In this document: positions 24,566-33,816 of the stretch, piece by piece
Numbering within the stretch: position 1 is the first letter of the stretch
Layout: every line of letters starts with the position of its first letter
Source of the DNA: JABMQW01 sp964439935
Lineage (GTDB): Bacteria > Fidelibacterota > Marinisomatia > Marinisomatales > TCS56
Reading direction: 5' to 3'
NCBI GenBank assembly: GCA_964439935.1
Contig: CAYTPW010000001.1
Coordinates: forward strand, 366,776-430,775
DNA length: 64,000 nucleotides
Made by a program: the position numbers and the translations under genes
Notes under the pieces: model-generated
What the model was told of the DNA's origin: nothing
Databases searched by the model: none
Seen by the model: only the letters and a program-made list of their open reading frames with translations

Positions 24566-25714
24566 TTATCTTTTAATTCTCTCTAGTGTTATTGTTGAAA
24601 TATCTTTTATGTTGATCGACCAATCCGGGTCGTTCCGATGTTGCTGAGTGCATTGCAGATGAATATGACATTTAGGACAGGCGACAGCTAGCTCTTCCGC
24701 TCCTGTAGCTTCTGCCTGAACCAGTCGTTCATTCTGGATTTTACGGGTTGTGCCATCACAATTCATCCAGGCCGATACACCACAGCAGAGTGCGCCCTTG
24801 CCATGCTGCATCATTTCCACAACATTATCACCGCCGTTGGATTTCAGTACCGCCCGTGGGGCTTCATATTCATTTAGGTGTCGACCTAACCGGCATGGAT
24901 CCTGAAAGGTAATTGCCTTGTCACTGGTCTGCAATTCCAAATCTCCTACCTCAATTTTCTCCTTCAGAAACTGGCTCATATGTATAAGTTTCCAGGGTAC
25001 TTTGAATCCATTGTTAACGTAGAGATTCTGGAATGCGCTCTGGCATTCGGCGCAGGAAAACAAGATCGTTTTACAACCAGTTGATTTTATCATCTTCAGG
25101 TTGTGCTCCGCCAGCATTTTGAAATTGTCAATGTCACCATTCCAGTAGAGGTCATGCCCGCAGCAGCGTTCTTGAGGTAGAAGAACCGGTTTAATGCCCA
25201 GATGATTCATTATTTTTATGCTGCTGATCGCTGCATCCAGAGTGGCTATTTCCAAATTAGTGAAAAAGGAATCGAAATAGGGAGCACAGCCAACAAAATA
25301 TAGGATTTCCCCCTGATCCATGGAAATGTCCAGCTCATCCCCCACCCAATCCAGGCGGTTTTGCTGCAGATCCTTAGAGGTCATCATTTTCTGTAAAGTT
25401 TCCAGGACACCGGAATGGGAACATTGGCCTTTAAACTGGGTCGTATCAGCACGATTGCGTAAAGTTTGTGTGAGGGTAATATAACTAATTGCGCTGGGAC
25501 AGACCTGATCACAGCGCTGGCAGGTCAGGCAACTCCACAGATCATAATTTGCAAATAATCCTTCGAAATCCTGCTTGACAGCCTGATTCAGCATCAAGCG
25601 CGGCGAGTAACTCCCGCTAAAACGGGAAACGGGACATACAGAAGTACATTTTCCACATTCCAGACAGGCCAGGGCTTTGGTTTTTTGGACGGCTGCGTAA
25701 AGTTCTTCGTGCAT
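24566..25714 (-). CDS. HdrC-HdrB fusion, (Fe-S) and CCG-domain subunit
   Basis: This 382-residue protein joins an HdrC-like part and an HdrB-like part. The N-terminus has two 4Fe-4S motifs, CLECGKCTSVCPV (about 16-28) and CLTCQRCDQVCPS. The C-terminal half has CCG-type motifs LPQERCCGHDLYW, LFSCAECQSAFQ, GALCCGVSAWMNCD and AVACPKCHIHL. In heterodisulfide reductases these bind the non-cubane cluster that reduces a disulfide. The gene follows the flavoprotein at 25717 by 2 bp and is separated from hdrA by a repeat element. The physiological disulfide or alternative acceptor is unknown. Confidence 0.88.
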   Translation of the reverse strand: MHEELYAAVQKTKALACLECGKCTSVCPVSRFSGSYSPRLMLNQAVKQDFEGLFANYDLWSCLTCQRCDQVCPSAISYITLTQTLRNRADTTQFKGQCSHSGVLETLQKMMTSKDLQQNRLDWVGDELDISMDQGEILYFVGCAPYFDSFFTNLEIATLDAAISSIKIMNHLGIKPVLLPQERCCGHDLYWNGDIDNFKMLAEHNLKMIKSTGCKTILFSCAECQSAFQNLYVNNGFKVPWKLIHMSQFLKEKIEVGDLELQTSDKAITFQDPCRLGRHLNEYEAPRAVLKSNGGDNVVEMMQHGKGALCCGVSAWMNCDGTTRKIQNERLVQAEATGAEELAVACPKCHIHLQCTQQHRNDPDWSINIKDISTITLERIKR

Positions 25715-25716
25715 GA

Positions 25717-28044
25717 TTAAACCTTTGCCTTACCGTTGAGCGACTGGGCGAAATCGCTGATGGTTTGAATAAACTTAACGCTATCTCCATCGGGAATAGC
25801 TGCAAAACCGACGCGCTTTGAATCAGTACCAAGAATATGGACCAGGTTTTTGATTTCATTAAAGGCTGATCGAATCCGCTGAGCGCCAACGCCGTAATGG
25901 CAACTATCATCGTCGCATGCTGTCAGCATTACACCGCTGGCGCCTGACGCTAATGCTTTCAAAACATAACCCGGTTCAATCCGACCCCCGCAGATAGTTT
26001 GAATCAAATGCAAATTGACACCCTCTGTGCGAATCCGCGCCAGCTCATCGCTGTGCAGACTCGAGCCATTCCAACGACATGAGAATACAACAAGGTTGGT
26101 TTTCCCTGCTTCCAGTCGTTCTAATTTGGATTCCAGCCAGACATCATCAATAAAGCCCGGAAGCATTGCACCGTTGGGACAGGCTGAAACACAGATTCCG
26201 CAAGCCCGGCACAGATTGGGATTTAGCTGGGAAATATTTAATTCGCCGATCGTCTGGCTCAGTTCCAAGGCTCCATAATCGCAAACTTTTACACATTCAC
26301 CACAGCCCCGGCAGACATTGGTTGCCACCCGAGGTTGTAAAGATTGGAGGATCACTTCGGATTTTTTGTTTTTACCAAATTGGAGCGTCGCCGATAGGGT
26401 AGACTGCTCATTCACTAAGGCACGTAGATTTTCCGGTATGCGACAAAGGATTTCGGTCGTTTGACCCGGAATTGTTAACATGGCCGGCTGCTTATCACAC
26501 AACGATACACATTCATCGCATTCTGTACAGGGACCACAGCGCAGGCAGCGCTGGGCTTCAGCAATGGCAGTGACCTCATCGAAACCGAATTCCACCTCCT
26601 CGAAATTTCCCAATCGTTCCTGTACTTTCATGGCCGGCATTTCAGCCCGCACTTTTTGCGGACGTTTACCGAGGTCAATTTTAATTTCCGCTTCCGTCAT
26701 AGTCCGGGGTGGTTTTACGGGATCAAGCGGTTCACCGCTCAAATAATGAACAATTGCATCTGCAGCCCGATGGCCATGGGCTATCGCATCAATTACCGTG
26801 CTGGGACCAGTAACCGCGTCGCCACCGGCAAATACTCCCGGTTGTGCGGTAGCCATGGTGGTATCATCGGCCACTAATGTTTTCCAATGCGAAAGTTTGA
26901 CAGCATCGAGTCCGAATTTGATGTCCGGTTCCTGGCTGATGGCTGGGATAATGCAATCGGCATCCAGAATATATTCAGTACCTGGAATTGGCACTGGCCG
27001 CCGCCGGCCGCTGTCATCCGGTTCTCCCAGTTTCATTTTCAGGCATTTCATTCCGGTGATCCGGCCATTTTTACCAATGATTTCTACAGGCGCCGCCAGG
27101 TAGTGAATTTGAACACCTTCGTGCTCCGCTTCGTTGATTTCCTCCTCGTCAGCTGGCATTTCCTGTCGTGTGCGACGATAAACAATATACACTTCGCTAC
27201 TGCCCAGACGCAGGGCAGTCCGCGCCGAATCGACTGCTGAATTACCACCACCGATTACGATTATTTTATCACCCGGTTTCTTGGCTGCCTTAAAATTGAC
27301 CTGATTTAAAAAGGCCACAGCGTCCAGTTCCCCACGGTACTTTCCTTCCCCATCGAAATTTAGATTCTTTCCTTTGTGTGCCCCAATCGCCAAGTAGATC
27401 GCGGAATATCCGTCTGCAAAAAGATTATCTATGGCATTCTTACCATCAATTCGATGGTTGGTTTTGATTTTAACTCCAAGATTTGTCAGGAAATCGATTT
27501 CCGCAGTTAATATATCGCGCGGCAAGCGGTAAGCCGGGATACCGGCAATCAACATTCCACCAGGTTCAGGCAATGCTTCGAAAACGGTAACGTCAAAACC
27601 TCGGCGCACGAGATCGTTAGCGGCGGTTAGTCCAGATGGACCAGAGCCTACAACAGCTACTTTTTCAGGGCGGGTGGACTCAATTTTCGCTGGTGGCTCC
27701 CCGGGATGAGCCAATTCGTAATCGGCGGCAAAGCGCTTCAGCCAGCGCACGGCTACCGGTTGATCAACAACATTACGGTTACAAGCTGCTTCACAGGGAT
27801 GGGTACAGACGCGTCCACAGATTCCAGGTAATGGATTACGCTCGCGGATTACATTCAGGGCGGCTGAAAATTTGCCGGCTGCCATCAGTGAAACATAGGC
27901 TTTCACGTTAACACCGGCAGGGCAGGCTTCCATACAGGGCGAAGGTTCTACCGGTCCAAAGCTGTATTTTTCATTGCTACCCGGGAATTCTATAAAACCA
28001 TCATCCTGTAGTAATTCGACTGATTGAATTACGGATTCTGACAT
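25717..28044 (-). CDS. GltD/NfnB-like flavoprotein fused to ferredoxin and degenerate MvhD-like domain
   Basis: This is a 775-residue multidomain protein. The N-terminus has a GltD-type cluster region (CMEACPAGVNVKAY, GICGRVCTHPCEAACNR), then a FAD site VAVVGSGPSGLTAANDLVRR and an NADP-type Rossmann site IIVIGGGNSAVDSARTALRL, ending near residue 470. Ferredoxin motifs follow: CLRCGPCTECDECVSLC, CRGCGECVKVCDY, CRACGICVSACPN. The last 140 residues resemble MvhD/HdrA C-termini (VVFSCRWNGSS, IQTICGGRIEP, ACDDDSCHYGVGAQR) but with altered cysteine spacing. It lies between korC and hdrCB, so it probably connects NAD(P)H with ferredoxin and the Hdr unit. Confidence 0.88.
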   Translation of the reverse strand: MSESVIQSVELLQDDGFIEFPGSNEKYSFGPVEPSPCMEACPAGVNVKAYVSLMAAGKFSAALNVIRERNPLPGICGRVCTHPCEAACNRNVVDQPVAVRWLKRFAADYELAHPGEPPAKIESTRPEKVAVVGSGPSGLTAANDLVRRGFDVTVFEALPEPGGMLIAGIPAYRLPRDILTAEIDFLTNLGVKIKTNHRIDGKNAIDNLFADGYSAIYLAIGAHKGKNLNFDGEGKYRGELDAVAFLNQVNFKAAKKPGDKIIVIGGGNSAVDSARTALRLGSSEVYIVYRRTRQEMPADEEEINEAEHEGVQIHYLAAPVEIIGKNGRITGMKCLKMKLGEPDDSGRRRPVPIPGTEYILDADCIIPAISQEPDIKFGLDAVKLSHWKTLVADDTTMATAQPGVFAGGDAVTGPSTVIDAIAHGHRAADAIVHYLSGEPLDPVKPPRTMTEAEIKIDLGKRPQKVRAEMPAMKVQERLGNFEEVEFGFDEVTAIAEAQRCLRCGPCTECDECVSLCDKQPAMLTIPGQTTEILCRIPENLRALVNEQSTLSATLQFGKNKKSEVILQSLQPRVATNVCRGCGECVKVCDYGALELSQTIGELNISQLNPNLCRACGICVSACPNGAMLPGFIDDVWLESKLERLEAGKTNLVVFSCRWNGSSLHSDELARIRTEGVNLHLIQTICGGRIEPGYVLKALASGASGVMLTACDDDSCHYGVGAQRIRSAFNEIKNLVHILGTDSKRVGFAAIPDGDSVKFIQTISDFAQSLNGKAKV

Positions 28045-28047
28045 CGG

Positions 28048-28617
28048 TCAGGCTTTCGCTTTAGTGGTTTGCTGTTCCTTTTCCAGTGCTTTGATTGCGT
28101 AATCATAACCACGCTCGAAAGCTTTGATGTTAACATCGATAAATCGTTCTGGTACGGAATCGGGCAGGGCTGCTTTCACTGATTCCGGGCTGATAGCATT
28201 GGTAATACCGGTAAAAAAACCGACCATGACTACATTGGCAAAAATCCGGTTGCCCATTTCCTCAGCTATTCTGGTTGATGGAATTGAGTACATTTTAATA
28301 TCATCACGGAGCCGTTCCGGTTTTACCAGATCAATGTCGGTTAATAAAATACCGCCAGGAATAAGATCATCCAGGAATTTTTCATAGGCTTCCTGTGACA
28401 TAGAAACCAGTATTTCCGGCGCCACGATATAGGGATAAAGCACCGGCTTATCATCAACAACGACTTGAGCCGAACAGGCACCGCCCCGGGCTTCGGGGCC
28501 AAAACTCTGGGTTGTAGTTCCATATTTATTGTCATGTAGAGAAGCGGCTTTCCCAATCAAAATACCTGATTTGATGATTCCCTGTCCTCCGAATCCTGAA
28601 AACCGTATATCCATCAC
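28048..28617 (-). CDS. korC: 2-oxoacid:ferredoxin oxidoreductase gamma subunit
   Basis: This 189-residue gamma subunit starts RFSGFGGQGIIKSGILIGKA, the signature of KorC/PorC, and has TTTQSFGPEARGGACSAQVV and ILLTDIDLV. Gamma subunits lie at the subunit interface of the thiamine-diphosphate enzyme. Its ATG overlaps the korB stop. It is followed, after 3 bp, by the GltD/Hdr-like flavoprotein, which ties the oxidoreductase to an electron-transfer module. Confidence 0.93.
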   Translation of the reverse strand: MMDIRFSGFGGQGIIKSGILIGKAASLHDNKYGTTTQSFGPEARGGACSAQVVVDDKPVLYPYIVAPEILVSMSQEAYEKFLDDLIPGGILLTDIDLVKPERLRDDIKMYSIPSTRIAEEMGNRIFANVVMVGFFTGITNAISPESVKAALPDSVPERFIDVNIKAFERGYDYAIKALEKEQQTTKAKA

Positions 28618-29552
28618 TCCGCTCCTTCCATCATGGTTGAGGTTGTTGCATCAGGTCCTTTATAAGGTACATATTTGTTACCCAGCTTCTCACTTAAGAA
28701 TTGGTCGCGCTTAGCTAGGAAATGGGGTTTGTCATTGTCAACGAACTCACCTACTACAATTCTGTCCTGGAAATCGATATCTACTTCGCGGGTATCAATG
28801 CCATGTTTAATGATTGCACTGTCATGGTAATATTTCATCAGATCCAATCCTGAGCCCAGACGATTGCGCCGGGCATATAAGGTCGAGCAAGGAGCCACAA
28901 CTTCAATGAATGAAAAGCCTGGTTTCAACAATGCTTTGGTCATGGATTTAGCCATGCGTCGAATATGTAGCGCCGTCCAGCGGGCAACAAAGATGGCACC
29001 GGATGATTCTGCCAGAAACGGTAGATTGAATGGATATTCATAACTGCCGTACGGGGCGGTGGAAGCGTTGGCCGTCTCCGGTGTTGTCGGCCCTGCCTGG
29101 CCACCAGTCATGGCATAATTGAAATTATTTATGCAAATGATCGTCATATTAATATTGCGTCGGGCAGCATGGATAATATGATTTCCACCGATGGCGATCA
29201 GGTCACCGTCACCGCTGATGACTGTGACCTTCAAATCAGGATTTCCGACTGCCAATCCAGTAGCAAAGGGGATCGCCCGTCCATGGGTCGAGTGGAATGA
29301 ATCCAGACGCAGGTATCCGGCCGCTCGACCGGAACAGCCGATTCCGGAAACCACGGCCACTTTTTTAGGATCCAATCCTGATTTCTGTAAAGCAGTGATA
29401 TAGGCAGTGAGCACTGTACCAATCCCGCAGGACGCGCACCAGATGTGCGGTAGACGTTCCGTCCGCAGGAACTGTTCCATGGGATGTTTCAATGATTCCT
29501 CGGGTTTGGGAATATTTAGTGTACTGGTCATATCGGGTGTAATTTCGCTCAT
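28614..29552 (-). CDS. korB: 2-oxoacid:ferredoxin oxidoreductase beta subunit (TPP-binding)
   Basis: This 312-residue protein has the thiamine-diphosphate-binding block VTVISGDGDLIAIGGNHIIH with the GDGD..N metal motif, and the cysteines HIWCASCGIGTV and SGIGCSGRAAGY that bind a 4Fe-4S cluster. It decarboxylates a 2-oxoacid and passes electrons to ferredoxin. The 4-bp overlaps with korA and korC show tight coupling. 2-Oxoglutarate is the likeliest substrate by family, but branched-chain oxoacids remain possible. Confidence 0.94.
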   Translation of the reverse strand: MSEITPDMTSTLNIPKPEESLKHPMEQFLRTERLPHIWCASCGIGTVLTAYITALQKSGLDPKKVAVVSGIGCSGRAAGYLRLDSFHSTHGRAIPFATGLAVGNPDLKVTVISGDGDLIAIGGNHIIHAARRNINMTIICINNFNYAMTGGQAGPTTPETANASTAPYGSYEYPFNLPFLAESSGAIFVARWTALHIRRMAKSMTKALLKPGFSFIEVVAPCSTLYARRNRLGSGLDLMKYYHDSAIIKHGIDTREVDIDFQDRIVVGEFVDNDKPHFLAKRDQFLSEKLGNKYVPYKGPDATTSTMMEGAE

Positions 29553-30706
29553 GACGCACCTTGTTCAATAGCGGTTAATATATTTTTAGGATCGTGGACC
29601 CAGCCACCGGCATGGGGTACCAAAATTGTGTTGCAGGCTCCGGCAGCACAGCGTTCTACTTCCAGCACTACCTGTCCCAAATTGATTTCTGGTACTACGA
29701 ATGCCTTCACATCTTTAGCCAGTTCCCTGATCCGTTTATCCGGGAAAGGCCAGACAGTAATCAGTCGCATTATTCCAACTTTGATGCCTTTTTCACGGGC
29801 ATAATCGACTGCCTTCAATGCTACTCGGGAGGAAATTCCATAGGAGACAACGATCACTTCAGCGCCTTCGATCTGGTCTTCCTCAATAATTTGAATTTCT
29901 TCGACATTATCGCGGATTTTATTTACGAGGTGGGTAACATTTTTTTCCTGAGCATCGGCGTTGATCACCGGATATCCACGTTCATCGTGGGTTAGACCAG
30001 TGATATGTAGAAAATGTCCGTCGCCAGCTTTAATCATGGGCGCAAGATCATCTTTATTAAACTTGTAGGGCAAATAAGATCCGTTATCACCTTTATAATA
30101 GTTACGTGGTGTTATTTCTATTTCCTCGGCTACTGGTATAACTACCTTCTCAGTCATATGGCCCACACACTCATCCATCATAAACAGGACTGGCACCCGC
30201 CATTTTTCGGACAGATTAAAGGCTGTTATCGATAGATCAAAACATTCCTGGGGCGAGTTGGGCGAAATGGCGATGATTTCATAATCGCCATGGGAACCCC
30301 AACGGGCTTGCATCATGTCTGCCTGGCCGGTCAGGGTGGGTAATCCTGTGGAAGGTCCACCACGCTGAACATTCACTACCACGCAGGGTGTTTCCATCAT
30401 GGTGGCCAATCCCAGGTTTTCCATCATCAGAGAAAACCCGGGACCGGAGGTGACAGTCATCGCTTTTACACCCGCCCAGGCAGCTCCAACAACAGCAGCC
30501 ATGGATGCTAATTCATCCTCCATTTGGATAAACATGCCGCCGACCTTTGGAAATCGTACGGCTATCCGTTCAGCTACTTCAGTTGAAGGTGTTATCGGAT
30601 AGCCGGCCAGAAAACGGCAACCGGCAGCGATTGCGCCTTCCGAACAGGCATGATCACCATCAAGATAATGATTACCAGTGGCAACACCAATTGGATCAGC
30701 CTTCAT
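29549..30706 (-). CDS. korA: 2-oxoacid:ferredoxin oxidoreductase alpha subunit
   Basis: This 385-residue alpha subunit has ACSEGAIAAGCRFLAGYPITPS at the start, then QMEDELASMAAVVGAAWAG, TVTSGPGFSLMMENLGLA and VNVQRGGPSTGLPTLTGQAD, the standard KorA segments. It holds the pyrimidine-binding side of the active site. There is no fused gamma domain, unlike the second KorA at 33817. It overlaps korD upstream and korB downstream by 4 bp each. Confidence 0.94.
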   Translation of the reverse strand: MKADPIGVATGNHYLDGDHACSEGAIAAGCRFLAGYPITPSTEVAERIAVRFPKVGGMFIQMEDELASMAAVVGAAWAGVKAMTVTSGPGFSLMMENLGLATMMETPCVVVNVQRGGPSTGLPTLTGQADMMQARWGSHGDYEIIAISPNSPQECFDLSITAFNLSEKWRVPVLFMMDECVGHMTEKVVIPVAEEIEITPRNYYKGDNGSYLPYKFNKDDLAPMIKAGDGHFLHITGLTHDERGYPVINADAQEKNVTHLVNKIRDNVEEIQIIEEDQIEGAEVIVVSYGISSRVALKAVDYAREKGIKVGIMRLITVWPFPDKRIRELAKDVKAFVVPEINLGQVVLEVERCAAGACNTILVPHAGGWVHDPKNILTAIEQGAS

Positions 30707-31008
30707 GATTGAGTTTCCTTTTTAAGCACATCGTTCACATCCGGGTGGCGTGGTTCATCTTCGTTGACAAAGATCGCGAATTCAGGGCAAATGGTTTCAC
30801 AGAGATTGCAATTCACGCAGGCCCCTTGTTTGAGTATTAATGGATAATGATATCCTTTACGGTTGAAGTCTCGAGACATTTCGAGTACATCCTTGGGACA
30901 ATATTCTTCGCAAAACTGGCAGCCTTTACAGCGCTCAATCAGGATTTGGATATTGCCATGAGGTATTTCTATTTTGTTAATATCGAACGGAACGCGCCAA
31001 TGGGTCAT
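30703..31008 (-). CDS. korD: KorD ferredoxin subunit, 2x[4Fe-4S]
   Basis: This 101-residue ferredoxin has motifs CKGCQFCEEYCPKDVLEMS and CVNCNLCETICPEFAIFV, two complete CxxCxxCxxxCP sets. It is the delta subunit that carries electrons out of the korDABC enzyme. The N-terminus MTHWRVPFDINKIEIPHGN is typical of the group with a short lead-in. It is the first gene of the kor-hdr operon, with the two-CW protein gene 85 bp upstream on the same strand. Confidence 0.93.
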   Translation of the reverse strand: MTHWRVPFDINKIEIPHGNIQILIERCKGCQFCEEYCPKDVLEMSRDFNRKGYHYPLILKQGACVNCNLCETICPEFAIFVNEDEPRHPDVNDVLKKETQS

Positions 31009-31093
31009 AATGAACCTTTACGGTTGAACTAATAATTGTTTTGGGATGAATTCTGATAATGTGGGCTCCATAAAGCGTGAAATTCGGATGGAA

Positions 31094-31363
31094 TTATTCG
31101 ATGAAATCTAGATTTTCTTCCTCCTTCACATGCTTATAAAATTTACATAGCAAACAGTCTTCAACGGGTGGATGATGAACACAGGTCTTAGGTGAATCTT
31201 TTAATGAACCTGATACTGACCAACAGTACCGTCCGGCGTTAAAGCCGTTATTAGTACCATTAAAAGCGGTAAAAGTTACAGATTGACAGACACCATATTG
31301 ATTTGTTTTGCCACCACCTAATTCACGCCCACAGCCGTTGAATTCCCAGCAATTATGTTTCAT
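31094..31363 (-). CDS. Two-CW domain protein
   Basis: From ATG 31363, which has AAGGAG 7 bp upstream, the product is 89 residues: MKHNCWEFNGCGRELGG, a central GVCQS, then GRYCWSVSGS and a Cys pair in VEDCLLCKFY. This is the arrangement of the small two-CW family common in anaerobic Proteobacteria and FCB bacteria. The upstream extension to 31417 lacks a ribosome site and was rejected. The cysteines suggest metal or cluster binding. The function is unknown, but it lies directly upstream of korD. Confidence 0.75.
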   Translation of the reverse strand: MKHNCWEFNGCGRELGGGKTNQYGVCQSVTFTAFNGTNNGFNAGRYCWSVSGSLKDSPKTCVHHPPVEDCLLCKFYKHVKEEENLDFIE

Positions 31364-31668
31364 CGAAGTACTCCTTACGTACACAGGGTTGACAATATTT
31401 GACCAATTGGCTGGCAAATATTTATCAGCAATTAGCAGCCTGAATACAGGGTTGCTATCAAATTAATCTTGCGGATTCGCAATGATTGATTACGCAGGTG
31501 TAATGCGTGCTGCGCTCGAAACCGATCATTTGGTCCATAAAGCGAGATTGGCGGACGTGTATTTCGCATCACAAATTCGTTATTCTTCTTACCGAAAGCA
31601 TACACCAAAGAAAAAATATAGAGCAAGTTCAAATTAAGGATTAATCGAGTTTATTAGATATAATGAGA
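31364..31668. other. 305-bp gap without a supported gene
   Basis: The gap between the selD end and the two-CW gene contains a 66-codon minus-strand frame (31432-31632), but this has no ribosome site, low complexity or mixed composition and no family look, so it is not called. I see no tRNA-like cloverleaf and no strong terminator. It probably holds the promoter of the two-CW/kor operon. Confidence 0.5.
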
Positions 31669-32715
31669 CTATTTCGTAATAACAATTCGGGGAGTCTTGG
31701 GCGGGGTAATTTTACCGATAGGAATAGAGATGGAATAGATGGATTGCGCCATGGCTTCATTATACGCAATCATTTGGTCAGGTGCTATAGAAACCAGTAA
31801 ACCGCCGGATGTCTGAGCATCTGCTGTAAGTAGTTGTTGGTCATTTGTCAAATCCGGATCGAACTGAGTATACTGCCTGGCATATTCCAAATTGCGTCTG
31901 GTTCCACCGGGCACTATTCCTGCTGCAATCAACTCTTTTACTCGCGGTAGGAATGGTAGCGTAGAGTAGGCTACCTGCGCCGATACATTGCTAGCCACGC
32001 ACATTTCGCCAAGGTGTCCCAGTAAACCAAATCCGGTAATATCAGTTACAGCATGTGCTTTTACCTGGTGAGCTGCCTCTGCTGCCAGGCGGTTAAGTTC
32101 ACTCATCGAGTTGACAGCGGCTTGAATCGTATCTGGATCGACACTGCCCTGCTTGATCGCAGTAGCAATGATGCCGGTCCCGAGTGGCTTGGTCAGTATC
32201 AGAACATCGCCCGGTTGGGCGCCCGCATTGGTCAAAATCTTGTCCGGGTTAACCTCACCGGTGACGACCAGACCGTATTTGGGCTCACAGTCATCAATGC
32301 TATGTCCACCCACTATGGAGACGCCTGCCTCACGTGCCTTGTCAATACCTCCTTGGAGAATGGCTGTTAAGATATCTTTGGATAATTCTTTTACTGGAAA
32401 GCCGACAATATTTAAAGCGAATAAAGGCGAACCGCCCATGGCGTATATGTCAGATAATGAGTTGGCAGCGGCAATTTGCCCAAACTGGTATGGATCATCT
32501 ACAATAGGTGTGAAAAAATCCACTGTCTGCAATAATAACCGATTATTATCCAGGCGGAAGGCTGCAGCATCATCTGCAACATCGAAGCCAATGATTACCC
32601 GATCATCAGGCGGAACTGTTATATTACTCAGGATTTGTGAAAGGTCCTCCGGACCTATCTTGCAGGCTCAGCCGGATCCGTGGCTCAAAGTAGTTAAACG
32701 TACATTTTTTTTCAT
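31669..32715 (-). CDS. selD: Selenide, water dikinase SelD, itself a selenoprotein
   Basis: SelD makes selenophosphate, the selenium donor for Sec-tRNA. Reading from ATG 32715, codon 16 is TGA (32670-32668) inside GSG-U-ACKIG, where other SelD proteins have Cys or Sec. The frame is then open to 31669, giving 348 residues with the usual SelD blocks: DFFTPIVDDPYQFGQIAAAN, NIVGFPVKELS, GVSIVGGHSIDD, DVLILTKPLGTGI and DITGFGLLGHLGEM. An ordinary gene caller would start it at about 32532 and lose 61 residues. It lies near the Sec-containing hdrA. No selA, selB or tRNA-Sec is seen here. Confidence 0.95.
32643..32670 (-). promoter_or_regulatory. Sec UGA codon and SECIS-like hairpin in selD
   Basis: The UGA is at 32670-32668. 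Twelve nucleotides downstream, GGTCC pairs with GGACC around a GGA loop (32655-32643). The position and the G-rich apical loop fit a bacterial SECIS. Part of the sequence is constrained by the protein, so the hairpin is suggestive, not decisive. Confidence 0.6.
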
Positions 32716-32769
32716 ATCTTGTTCGTAATTGGTAATTCCTAATCTGGTTTATAAATAACCGGAGAAAAT

Positions 32770-33573
32770 TCAGATTTTTTCGGTAAGTGATTTTATATCC
32801 TTAACCGATTCAATGGTTACATCAACCAGGTGGTCAAGATGAATTGTCTTAAAAAAAGTTTTAATCTGGATCTGTTTCTGATAATCCGCCATATTTAAAG
32901 GGATATGCTGGGTCTTCAAGGTCATTATTTTGAATGGATAGTGGATGTCAGTGGGCGCCAGGTCGGCCAAGGAACCATTACCATCAAATAATTCCAGGCG
33001 TTGTGCTCGAATTGAGGCTAATGTCAAATGATTTTCGAATTCCCAGGGTGCGGTTATATCTGCTGCCTGTTTAAATAAATTATATCCTTGTGTAAACTGA
33101 TCCATGAAATGATGAAGATAGGTTCTTTTCCCCAGCATTTTTTTAATGGTATGTTTTAGAATTTCCTTTTCGTTTTCCAAGTAGGATTTCCATTCATTGA
33201 AATAATAGCGGTACAAAAACGGACCGAAGGCGGTGGTCATTGAATTATCAGTATTAAAATAGGCTTTAATACCGTAAACCAGTTTTTGTAATTGTCTCCG
33301 GACTTCCGGTGGGAATAACTGTACGTTGAGTGCACGAAAAGGATCCCCAAGGCGAAGAAAGTCTATTGGGATGCCCAGTTCATTTATATTCAGGGTATAT
33401 CCTTTTTCAATTCCCGATATATTTAACTGAACGAAAGCACCCAAATCGCAGATACGAATTTGATTTGCCAAAGCCTGATCGAACTCTGGTTGCGTAGTTA
33501 TCGATGGCAATGATGCCGATGTTGCCAACTCCGGAAACATCGTAACTTGCCGCGGATCATTTATCTCGAACAT
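32770..33573 (-). CDS. Hypothetical protein, 267 residues
   Basis: I do not recognise this protein. It is soluble by appearance, with no signal peptide or membrane helix. The N-terminal third is beta-like (AFVQLNISGIEKGYTLNINE), and the middle is helical with many aromatic residues (AFGPFLYRYYFNEWKSYLEN, HHFMDQFTQGYNLFKQAADI). The C-terminus ends DHLVDVTIESVKDIKSLTEKI. The even codon structure and length support a real gene. It is 54 bp upstream of selD on the same strand, so it may share its transcript. Confidence 0.65.
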   Translation of the reverse strand: MFEINDPRQVTMFPELATSASLPSITTQPEFDQALANQIRICDLGAFVQLNISGIEKGYTLNINELGIPIDFLRLGDPFRALNVQLFPPEVRRQLQKLVYGIKAYFNTDNSMTTAFGPFLYRYYFNEWKSYLENEKEILKHTIKKMLGKRTYLHHFMDQFTQGYNLFKQAADITAPWEFENHLTLASIRAQRLELFDGNGSLADLAPTDIHYPFKIMTLKTQHIPLNMADYQKQIQIKTFFKTIHLDHLVDVTIESVKDIKSLTEKI

Positions 33574-33816
33574 ATTACTTCTAGGTGGAGTTTACGATTT
33601 TGTATCCATAATAGCAATGCATCCAATCGCATTTAAAAAGACGCCATTGCCATTGCTTGACATAAGAGGAGGTTGGTAATTTCGTTAAAAGAACTCTTAA
33701 ATTTGCAACAATGTCCGTTATTCCTTTATGCCATTCTAGCGCTAAATAGGTGGAACTTGTTTACCCCATTCAAGCGTAAGAATCCACTTATACGAATTAT
33801 TCACTAGGACCAAAGA

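Noticed and set aside
31432..31632. 66-codon minus-strand frame between two-CW and selD
   Set aside because: No ribosome site, no family resemblance and no conserved-looking composition.
32533..32715. SelD starting at about 32532
   Set aside because: That start removes the catalytic GSG-U-ACKIG loop and about 60 conserved residues; the in-frame UGA is Sec.
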